From positions 1-5,611 of the forward strand of contig CABTZP010000087.1 in NCBI GenBank assembly GCA_902489375.1: 5,611 nt of DNA, read 5' to 3'. Shown here one piece after another: positions 1-5,537 of the stretch. The DNA comes from an uncultured Tissierellia bacterium (GTDB lineage Bacteria > Bacillota > Clostridia > Tissierellales > Peptoniphilaceae). Numbering within the stretch: position 1 is the stretch's first letter; every line of letters starts with the position of its first letter. The notes beneath the pieces are model-generated. The model was not told where the DNA came from. It ran no database searches and saw only the letters and a list, made by a program, of their open reading frames with translations. The position numbers and the translations under genes are program-made.

Positions 1-453
1 ATGCCGGGCAAGGTCAACCCCACCCAGATTGAAGCGATGGCCATGGTTGCGGTTCGGGTTATGGGGAATCAAACTTCCCTGACCATTGCCAATTCACAGG
101 GAAACTTTCAGCTAAACGCCTATCTTCCTCTTTTCGCCCAACTGATCTGGCAGTCGATCCGCCTGCTTTCTGACACGATGGACTCTTTTACTGAACGCTG
201 CCTCAAAGGAATGGAAGTCTGCACAAAGAAAATGGAAGAGAATTTGGAGAAAAGTTTGATGACCGCAACTTTTCTTAATCCCTATTTAGGCTATGACCAG
301 ACCACGAAAATAGTAAAAAAGGCTGATCAGGAAGGAAAGAGCATCCGAGAGGTGGTTCTGGAGGAGGGCCTTATGAGTGAAGAAGAATTTGACCGGCTCT
401 TTAATCCGCAAAAGATGACACGCCCGCGGAGCCGGGAAGAGGAGGAAAAATAA
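1..453 (+). CDS. fumC: Class II fumarase, C-terminal part (5' end outside window)
   Basis: This is the C-terminal third of a fumarase/aspartase superfamily enzyme; class II fumarase interconverts fumarate and L-malate in the cytoplasm as a homotetramer. The window opens inside the signature loop GSSxMPGKVNPTQ: MPGKVNPTQ is visible at residues 1-9, while the catalytic serine of that loop lies upstream of the window. The GKVNP lysine and asparagine belong to the substrate-binding site. NPTQ followed by VMGN and SQGNFQLN is the fumarase version of the family pattern; aspartases usually have NPV and AGQLELN. The helical region with SIRLL and the C-terminal cap with SLMTATFLNPYLGYD and EEEFDRLFNP follow as in full-length enzymes of about 460 residues. 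The last stretch (SIREVVLEEGL...MTRP) is somewhat aspartase-like, so aspartate ammonia-lyase is the main alternative. The ATG at position 1 is internal, not a start. A charged tail (RSREEEEK) ends at TAA 451-453. Confidence 0.88.
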   Translation: MPGKVNPTQIEAMAMVAVRVMGNQTSLTIANSQGNFQLNAYLPLFAQLIWQSIRLLSDTMDSFTERCLKGMEVCTKKMEENLEKSLMTATFLNPYLGYDQTTKIVKKADQEGKSIREVVLEEGLMSEEEFDRLFNPQKMTRPRSREEEEK

Positions 454-481
454 AAGGCTTCTTGAGAACAAGGATCTTTTT
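452..481 (+). terminator. Candidate rho-independent terminator after fumC
   Basis: The sequence overlapping the fumC stop can fold into a hairpin. AAAAGG (452-457) pairs with TCTTTT (475-480, including one G-T pair), C458 bulges out, and TTCTTG (459-464) pairs with CAAGGA (469-474, one T-G pair) around an AGAA loop (465-468). The A-tract/T-tract arms end in a T run (477-481). The stem is AT-rich and part of the T run lies in the stem, so it could be weak. Its position between fumC and the phoH promoter region fits a boundary between two transcription units. Pairing was done by eye; no folding energy was calculated. Confidence 0.4.
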
Positions 482-489
482 CGCACTGA

Positions 490-518
490 TTCTTTAGGCC
501 TCTTTTTATGAGTATAAT
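490..518 (+). promoter_or_regulatory. Candidate sigma-A-type promoter for the phoH operon
   Basis: A perfect -10 hexamer TATAAT lies at 513-518, about 57 nt upstream of the phoH start, inside the AT-rich fumC-phoH gap. At a 17-bp spacing the -35 position (490-495) reads TTCTTT, a poor match to TTGACA. A TG dinucleotide at 509-510 is one base too far from the -10 for a textbook extended -10 element. Transcription would begin near 525. The assignment rests mainly on the exact -10 and its position at the head of a co-directional gene run. Confidence 0.45.
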
Positions 519-558
519 ATTGTAGAAGAAAGTCCCTTATGATAATGTCGAACGCCTT

Positions 559-565
559 GGGAGGA
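559..565 (+). promoter_or_regulatory. phoH ribosome binding site that supports the TTG start
   Basis: GGGAGGA lies 10 nt before the TTG at 576. This is the only good Shine-Dalgarno match upstream of the PhoH frame. The first in-frame ATG (615-617) has only AGAGG two bases upstream, too close to work. The ATG at 565-567 is out of frame. Confidence 0.7.
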
Positions 566-575
566 TGGATTCAAC

Positions 576-1670
576 TTGACAAGCCAGCTTTGGAATGAAG
601 AAAACTTAGAGGCCATGGAGGTCTCTGCACTTTTTGGAGAATTGGATCAAAATAAAAAACTGATTGAAGAGCGTTTAGCCGTTCATATTCTCTATCGAGA
701 CGGAAGGCTTTGGGTAGAAGGGGAAGAAGCTGATGTTTCAGCCGCACTCTCCATTTTACAATCCATGATCAAAATTGTTCGCCGGCAGGATTTTATTACC
801 CGGCCGGAAGTGGAATATCTCATTCGTATGCAAAATCAGGACGCTCAGGTACCGGTCGAGGAAATCATGGAAAATGTCATTATTACGACTGCCCATGGTC
901 GGCCCATTCGGCCAAAAACGCTCGGTCAAAAAAAATACATTGATGATATTAAAACCCACGGCTTTACCTTTGGGATTGGACCGGCGGGAACGGGCAAGAC
1001 CTATTTAGCCGTTGCCATGGCGGTCAAGGCTTTTAAAGCCAATGAAGTGAATCGAATTATTTTAACCAGGCCAGCCGTTGAAGCCGGAGAGAGCCTGGGC
1101 TATCTTCCCGGGGACCTGCAGGAAAAATTAGACCCCTATCTTCGGCCTTTATATGACGCCCTTTTTGAAATCCTGGGCCATGATAATTATATCAAGCTCA
1201 AAGAAAGGGGACAGATTGAAGTGGCTCCCCTGGCTTATATGCGGGGAAGGACCCTGGATAATTCCTTCATCATTCTGGATGAGGCCCAAAACACAAGCAT
1301 CCAGCAGATGAAGATGTTTTTAACCCGTTTGGGCTATGGGTCTAAGGCGGTAATTAACGGGGATGTGACGCAAATCGATCTTCCAAAAGGAAAGCGGTCC
1401 GGCCTTCAAACCATCCAGCGGATTTTAAAGGACGTCGATGGAATTTCTTTTTGCTATTTCAACCGGGCCGATGTCGTCCGCCATCCCCTCGTTCAGCGGG
1501 TGATTGACGCTTTTTCCCTTTATGAAAAAAAGGAAGAAGAGGAAGAAAAAAAGAAAGCTGAGCAAAAAGCCCAGGGACCGGAAAAGTCTTCTATAGAATG
1601 GAAAAGAGAAAATGGCGGTCAGGCTAAAGGCGGACGCACATGGCCTGATCAAAAAAGGAAAAGCAGGTGA
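576..1670 (+). CDS. phoH: PhoH-family ATPase (YbeZ-like)
   Basis: This is a cytoplasmic P-loop ATPase of the PhoH family, which includes E. coli YbeZ. It is thought to act as an RNA helicase-like or NTPase partner of YbeY in rRNA processing; its exact substrate is not settled. An N-terminal KH-like region spans about residues 25-75 (VHILYRDGRLWVEGE), followed by a linker and the ATPase domain from about residue 105. Walker A is GPAGTGKT at 135-142 and Walker B is IILDEAQN with D235-E236. LTRPAVEAGESLGYLPGD and GDVTQIDLP are typical PhoH blocks. The core ends near residue 315, the usual family length of about 320. A highly charged extra tail of about 50 residues (KKEEEEEKKK..., 316-364) is probably disordered. 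Translation probably starts at TTG 576. It heads the operon and its stop lies 4 nt before the probable GTG of ybeY-era, matching the conserved phoH-ybeY pairing. Confidence 0.93.
   Translation: MTSQLWNEENLEAMEVSALFGELDQNKKLIEERLAVHILYRDGRLWVEGEEADVSAALSILQSMIKIVRRQDFITRPEVEYLIRMQNQDAQVPVEEIMENVIITTAHGRPIRPKTLGQKKYIDDIKTHGFTFGIGPAGTGKTYLAVAMAVKAFKANEVNRIILTRPAVEAGESLGYLPGDLQEKLDPYLRPLYDALFEILGHDNYIKLKERGQIEVAPLAYMRGRTLDNSFIILDEAQNTSIQQMKMFLTRLGYGSKAVINGDVTQIDLPKGKRSGLQTIQRILKDVDGISFCYFNRADVVRHPLVQRVIDAFSLYEKKEEEEEKKKAEQKAQGPEKSSIEWKRENGGQAKGGRTWPDQKRKSR
1665..1670 (+). promoter_or_regulatory. Ribosome binding site supporting a GTG start for ybeY-era
   Basis: AGGTGA matches the 3' part of the ideal AGGAGGTGA and lies 4 nt before GTG 1675. 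It contains the phoH stop codon TGA (1668-1670), so ribosomes finishing phoH would be placed at the next start. The alternative ATG at 1612 is preceded only by the weak GAAAAGAGAA and would add 21 residues that do not look like a YbeY N-terminus. Confidence 0.6.
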
Positions 1671-1674
1671 AGAA

Positions 1675-3081
1675 GTGGACCTTGAAATCGATAACCGGGA
1701 CCCCGACTTAGCGTTGACCGAAGAAAGAAAAAAACTTCTTGAATCCGCGTTATTAGCGGGAATATCCTATGAAAAAGTGCCAGAGGATATCGAACTCTCC
1801 CTTTCTTTTGTGACCGGGGATGAAATTCGTTTGCTGAACCGGAATTATCGGGGAGTCGATCAGGAAACGGACGTCCTCTCCTTTCCATTGTATGAAAAAG
1901 AGGAAATTTGGAAAAAAATTCAAAACAGGGAAAGCTTCCCGGCAGGGGATATTGTCCTCAATCAGGACCGGATCCGAGAACAGGCCCTTGAATTTGGCCA
2001 TTCAGAAGACCGGGAAGCTGCTTATCTTGCGGTTCATTCCTTCCTTCACCTTTTAGGATATGATCATATGGAAAAAGAGGATAAAAAAGAGATGCGGGCC
2101 CATGAAGAAGCGATTTTAAGAGAAATTGGCCTTTCTCAGGAAGACCTGGGCCTGGAGAAGGATCCGCTTTTCCCAGAGCCGGCCCCCTTCAAATCGGGGT
2201 TTTGCGCTGTCATTGGCCGGTCAAATGTTGGAAAATCCACATTTTTAAATGGTATGATGGAACAAAAACTCTCCATTATCTCCAATAAACCACAGACCAC
2301 CCGAAACGATATTCTTCTAATCTATACAGATTCCCGGATGCAGGTGATTTTTACCGATACGCCGGGTATTCAAATTCCTAAAAATGAACTGGGCAAGGCA
2401 ATGATCAAAATGAGCCGAAAAGCCCTCCAAGGGGTGGACCTTTGCATTTATATGACAGATCTTGAACGGGGACCAGGCAAGATGGACCTTCAAATCCTGG
2501 AAAAGCTTAAAGAGCAAAAGGAAATCCCGATGATTGCCTTGCTGAATAAAGAAGATCTGGCTTCGCCGGAAAATCTCCAGGAGACGCTTTCTTTTTATGA
2601 GCGTCTGGGTCTTTTTCAAAAAGTGATCTGCCTTTCTGCCATCAAAGAGGAAAAACGAGAAGAGGTAAAGGAGGCAATCTACGAGCTCCTCCCGGAAGGT
2701 CCCATGTACTACCCGGAAGAGATGGTCACCGACCGGCCGGTGCGCTTTATGATCAGTGAAATCATCCGGGAAAAGTGCCTGAAAAACCTTCAAAAAGAAG
2801 TTCCTCATGGGGTGGCCGTGGAGATTCGAGCGATGTCCTATCGGGAGGGGGATACGATGGCCGATATAGACGCGGAAATCATCGTGGAAAAACAATCCCA
2901 TAAGGGCATTGTCATTGGAAAAGAGGGAAAAAAGCTCAAAGTGATCGGTATCCAGGCCCGAAAGGAAATTGAAAAACTGACCGACTGTCCGGTAAACCTT
3001 CGTCTCTTTGTCAAGGTTCGGGAGAATTGGCGAAAAGATAAGAAAAAAGTAAAGCAATTCGGCTATGACGAATCGTCTTAG
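1675..3081 (+). CDS. ybeY-era: Fused YbeY endoribonuclease - Era GTPase
   Basis: One 468-residue frame carries two 30S-maturation proteins. YbeY (about residues 1-157) is a metal-dependent single-strand endoribonuclease involved in 16S rRNA 3'-end processing and quality control. Its zinc site H-x3-H-x5-H is H121, H125, H131 in HSFLHLLGYDH, and RGVDQETDVLSFP is the other hallmark. After a short linker (EKDPLFPEPAPF), Era (about 168-468) is complete: G1 GRSNVGKST 181-189, G3 DTPG 228-231, G4 NKED 291-294, G5 SAI 321-323, then a KH domain with GxxG loop GKEG 415-418 that in Era binds the 16S 3' end, and the closing VKVRENWR...FGYD. No in-frame ATG, GTG or TTG exists between 2095 and 2215, so Era cannot be made separately from a standard start. 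I prefer GTG 1675 (VDLEIDNRD aligns with the usual YbeY N-terminus); ATG 1612 would overlap phoH by 59 nt. An odd point is serine in place of the usual proline in GRPNVGKS. Confidence 0.93.
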   Translation: MDLEIDNRDPDLALTEERKKLLESALLAGISYEKVPEDIELSLSFVTGDEIRLLNRNYRGVDQETDVLSFPLYEKEEIWKKIQNRESFPAGDIVLNQDRIREQALEFGHSEDREAAYLAVHSFLHLLGYDHMEKEDKKEMRAHEEAILREIGLSQEDLGLEKDPLFPEPAPFKSGFCAVIGRSNVGKSTFLNGMMEQKLSIISNKPQTTRNDILLIYTDSRMQVIFTDTPGIQIPKNELGKAMIKMSRKALQGVDLCIYMTDLERGPGKMDLQILEKLKEQKEIPMIALLNKEDLASPENLQETLSFYERLGLFQKVICLSAIKEEKREEVKEAIYELLPEGPMYYPEEMVTDRPVRFMISEIIREKCLKNLQKEVPHGVAVEIRAMSYREGDTMADIDAEIIVEKQSHKGIVIGKEGKKLKVIGIQARKEIEKLTDCPVNLRLFVKVRENWRKDKKKVKQFGYDESS

Positions 3082-3820
3082 TCAAATTCAGGCCCTGGTC
3101 CTGATGAGCCATGATTTTCAGGAATCCTCCAGGATGGTTGAAGTCTTTACCCGAGAAAAAGGCAAACTGACCCTGGTTTGCAAGGGAGCCAGACGAAATA
3201 AAAGCCCGCTTTTAAATTTGACCGAGCCCTATATTGAAGCGGAGATGAACCTGATTGAAGGCCGATCTTCCTATTATTTGAAAGATGGCCATATCACCGA
3301 TGCGCATTTGGGACTCCGCAAGTCCGTTCGCAGGATGGGCCTTGCGGCTTTTAGCGCGGAGCTGGTTAGAGCTGTCCTTTTTGAAGGCGCTGACGAAGAA
3401 CTTTTCGATTTTTATCAGGCCTTTTTAAAGGTGGCAGACCAGGCTCCAGATCAGGCGGCAACTTCTCTTGCCGGTGCTTTTCTCTTGAAATTATCCAGTC
3501 TGATCGGCTTTCGGCCAAGTCTGGGCAGGTGTTTAGTTTGCTCGAAACGGATCCAGCCTCCCTGTACTTTTGACTTAGTCGGGGGAGGGATGATATGCGA
3601 GCATCATCAGGGCCAAGGCCCCAAAATTGAACAGGAAGTCTATGACGAGCTTACGGACTATATTTTAAAAAGCTTTGAAGAAATCGCGAGAAACGATGAA
3701 AACAGGAAGGAAGCAAGCCAGAAAGGGGCGGCCGGTCTTGCCTTACAATATTTTCAGATTCATACTGAACGAAATGGCTTAAAATGCGTGAATTTGCTGC
3801 AAAGCCTTCACGTTTTATGA
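3065..3820 (+). CDS. recO: DNA repair protein RecO
   Basis: RecO is the mediator of the RecFOR pathway: it binds single-stranded DNA and helps load RecA onto SSB-coated gaps, with RecR as partner. The N-terminal OB-fold is recognisable from ALVLMSHDFQESSRMVEVFTREKGKL and CKGARRNKSPL (about residues 10-50). The central helical region contains LLKLSSLIGFRPSL, followed by a zinc-finger-like segment with C156-x2-C159, C167 and C178-E-H180-H, including the usual GGGxxC. The length of 251 residues is normal for RecO. It starts 17 nt inside the end of ybeY-era in another frame and has no convincing Shine-Dalgarno sequence upstream (AAAGCAATTCGGCT), so its translation probably depends on coupling to era. 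The era-recO pairing is common in Bacillota. The short C-terminus ends just before a candidate promoter for glyQ. Confidence 0.92.
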   Translation: MTNRLSQIQALVLMSHDFQESSRMVEVFTREKGKLTLVCKGARRNKSPLLNLTEPYIEAEMNLIEGRSSYYLKDGHITDAHLGLRKSVRRMGLAAFSAELVRAVLFEGADEELFDFYQAFLKVADQAPDQAATSLAGAFLLKLSSLIGFRPSLGRCLVCSKRIQPPCTFDLVGGGMICEHHQGQGPKIEQEVYDELTDYILKSFEEIARNDENRKEASQKGAAGLALQYFQIHTERNGLKCVNLLQSLHVL

Positions 3821-3826
3821 TACAAT
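3798..3826 (+). promoter_or_regulatory. Candidate internal promoter for glyQS (extended -10)
   Basis: TGATACAAT at 3818-3826 fits an extended -10 (TG-n-TACAAT) and begins at the recO stop codon. At 17-bp spacing the -35 position (3798-3803, TGCAAA) matches TTGACA at three of six positions, which an extended -10 can tolerate. Transcription would begin near 3833, just ahead of the glyQ ribosome binding site, leaving a leader of under 20 nt. It could drive glyQS independently of the upstream genes. Short hexamers occur by chance, so this is tentative. Confidence 0.35.
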
Positions 3827-3840
3827 CGGCGAAGAAATGA

Positions 3841-3846
3841 AGGAGG
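3841..3846 (+). promoter_or_regulatory. glyQ ribosome binding site
   Basis: AGGAGG, preceded by A3840 and followed by AGAT, sits 4 nt before ATG 3851. It is the strongest Shine-Dalgarno site in the window and contrasts with the weak site for recO, implying that glyQ is translated efficiently and independently of recO. Confidence 0.8.
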
Positions 3847-3850
3847 AGAT

Positions 3851-4735
3851 ATGGACTTACAAAGTATGATCATGGACTTGCAGCAGTATTGGGCAAAGCA
3901 GGGCTGCGCAATCCTGGAGCCTTATGATGTGGAAAAAGGGGCAGGGACGATGAATCTGCACACCTTCCTTCGGACCCTGGGGCCGGAGCCTTGGCGGTGC
4001 GTATATGTTGAGCCATCTCGGAGACCGGCTGACGGACGCTATGGACAAAACCCCAATCGTCTTTATCAGCACCATCAGCTTCAAATTATCCTAAAGCCCG
4101 CGCCCGATAATATCCAGGACATCTATCTAAAGAGTCTGGAAATCCTCGGCTTGGACCTTAAGGCGCATGATATCCGCTTTGTTGAGGATAACTGGGAATC
4201 GCCAACGCTCGGCGCCTGGGGAGTGGGCTGGGAAGTTTGGCTGGACGGAATGGAGATTACGCAGTTCACCTATTTTCAGCAAGTAGGCGGGCTTCCGACC
4301 GATATTGAATCCGGGGAAATCACCATGGGACTGGAACGGATTGCCATGTATATCCAAGGCGTCAATAACGTCTATGACCTTCAGTGGAATCAGACCCTGA
4401 AGTACGGCGATCTCTTTAAAACCAACGAATACGAACAGTCTAAATATTCCTTTGAAACGGCCGATGTCGACCTTCTTCATCATCTTTTTGAAGTCTATGA
4501 AAAAGAAGCGCTCAAGCAGCTTGACCTAGGTCTGGTCATCCCGGCTTATGACTACGTATTAAAGTGCTCGCACACCTTTAACGTTTTAGATGCCCGGGGA
4601 GCCATTGCCGTCTCAGAAAGGGCGCATTACATTTCCAGGGTTCGACAGTTGGCCAGAAAGACCGCTGAAACCTATGTGAAGCAAAGAGAAGATGCTGGCT
4701 TCCCCCTTTTACCCAAGGAGCATGCAGATGAATAA
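3851..4735 (+). CDS. glyQ: Glycyl-tRNA synthetase alpha subunit
   Basis: This is the catalytic alpha chain of the bacterial alpha2-beta2 glycyl-tRNA synthetase (class II), which activates glycine with ATP and charges tRNA-Gly together with the beta chain GlyS. The protein is complete at 294 residues (family about 290-305). Hallmarks in order are MDLQQYWAKQGCAILEPYD (8-26), the EPSRRPADGRYGQNPNRLYQHHQ block (54-76, with motif 2 arginines), VEDNWESPTLGAWG and GWEVWLDGMEITQFTYFQQ (111-144) of the glycine/ATP pocket, and motif 3 EITMGLERIAMYIQG (156-170). The C-terminal helical part has SHTFNVLDARGAIAVSERA. It starts 30 nt after recO. Glycine enzyme genes in Bacillota often carry a T-box leader, but there is no room for one here. 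Its last 8 nt overlap the start of glyS. Confidence 0.97.
   Translation: MDLQSMIMDLQQYWAKQGCAILEPYDVEKGAGTMNLHTFLRTLGPEPWRCVYVEPSRRPADGRYGQNPNRLYQHHQLQIILKPAPDNIQDIYLKSLEILGLDLKAHDIRFVEDNWESPTLGAWGVGWEVWLDGMEITQFTYFQQVGGLPTDIESGEITMGLERIAMYIQGVNNVYDLQWNQTLKYGDLFKTNEYEQSKYSFETADVDLLHHLFEVYEKEALKQLDLGLVIPAYDYVLKCSHTFNVLDARGAIAVSERAHYISRVRQLARKTAETYVKQREDAGFPLLPKEHADE
4715..4720 (+). promoter_or_regulatory. glyS ribosome binding site that fixes the start
   Basis: AAGGAG lies 7 nt before ATG 4728, the normal distance. The in-frame ATG at 4722 is only 1 nt away and the ATG at 4692 is upstream of the site. ATG 4728 also gives MNKYFVEIGVEEFP, the expected GlyS N-terminus. Confidence 0.7.
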
Positions 4736-5537
4736 ATATTTTGTTGAAATTGGCGTGGAAGAGTTTCCTTCCCGCTTTATCCCGTCGACGAAAGACCAGC
4801 TTAAAAACAATCTGGAAAAGTTATTAAGAGAAAAAGAAGTTTCCTTTGAAGCGATTCGGGTCACTTCGACTCCCCGACGTTTTGCAATCTGGGTGGACGA
4901 CATCAAGTCTGAGGACAAAGTCAAGGAAGAAATTGTCCGCGGCCCTTCAGCGAAGGCCGCCTTCGATCAGGAAGGCCATCCCTCAAAAGCTCTGGAAGGC
5001 TTTATGAAGGGGAAGGGCATTTCCCTTGATCAGATTTACACCGAAGATATGGGAAAGGGGGAATACGTCTTCGCCCGCATCCCCAAGGCCAGGGTCTCGA
5101 TTGAATCAGTGCTAAAAGAAGCGGTTCCTGAGGCCATTCGTCAGGTGACCAACCCCAGGGCCATGCGATGGGGAGGAAAGAATCTTCGCTTCCTTCGACC
5201 GATTCGCTGGATCGTTTCTTTATACAATGATCAGGTCCTTTCCTTTGCTTTCGAAGGCATTCCCGTGGGAAGGATAACCCGTGGCCATCGTTTTTTAGGC
5301 AGTCAGGAAATTGAGATCCAAAAAATAGATGACTATGAAAAAGTTCTGGAACAGAACGGTGTTATTGTTGATGAAGAAAAAAGACGGGATATCATCGTTC
5401 GCGGACTTAACCGGGAAGCCCGGCAGTTCGGCGGTTTTCCGATGAAAGACCCGGAGCTTTTGGAAGAGGTGGTCTATATTGTCGAATATCCCACTGTTTT
5501 TGTTGGGAAGATTCCTGCGGACTACCTTTCTCTGCCC
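4728..5537 (+). CDS. glyS: Glycyl-tRNA synthetase beta subunit, N-terminal part (interrupted)
   Basis: This is the beta chain of the alpha2-beta2 glycyl-tRNA synthetase, needed for tRNA-Gly recognition and charging with GlyQ. About 270 residues of the usual ~690 are present in correct register: MNKYFVEIGVEEFPSRF at the start, then TSTPRRFAIWV, RGPSAKAAFDQEG, AMRWGGKNLRFLRPIRWIV, RGHRFLG and EEVVYIVEYPTVFVGKIP. GlyS homology stops at YLSLP (residues 266-270). In other GlyS proteins this is followed by roughly EEVLVTTMKEHQRYFPV. Here the frame continues with an unrelated stretch (SITFSIPYPSPL...) to a TAA at 5589-5591. That extension is not GlyS: it is the complement of a downstream part of the same gene. 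The 299-residue product implied by the open frame should not be taken as a real truncated protein. It overlaps glyQ by 8 nt, as usual for this pair. Confidence 0.92.

Noticed and set aside
454..575. Riboswitch or small RNA in the fumC-phoH gap
   Set aside because: The gap is only 122 nt, is explained by a terminator-like hairpin, a -10 box and an RBS, and shows no recognisable riboswitch core.
1526..1553. Two A-AAA-AAG slippery heptamers (1526-1532 and 1547-1553) in the phoH tail, resembling the dnaX programmed frameshift signal
   Set aside because: They come from a Lys/Glu-rich tail. A -1 shift reaches a TGA at 1559-1561 and only shortens the tail, and I see no clear stimulatory hairpin after them.
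2317..3057. Long 246-codon open frame on the minus strand opposite era
   Set aside because: It lies entirely antisense to well-conserved Era sequence, has no recognisable domain and reflects codon bias of the true gene.
4127..4483. 118-codon minus-strand frame opposite glyQ
   Set aside because: It is antisense to highly conserved GlyQ blocks and has no independent support.
4692..4727. Longer glyS start at ATG 4692 (13 extra codons before MNKYF)
   Set aside because: The AAGGAG site lies downstream of that ATG, the extra residues are not GlyS-like, and it would increase the overlap with glyQ.
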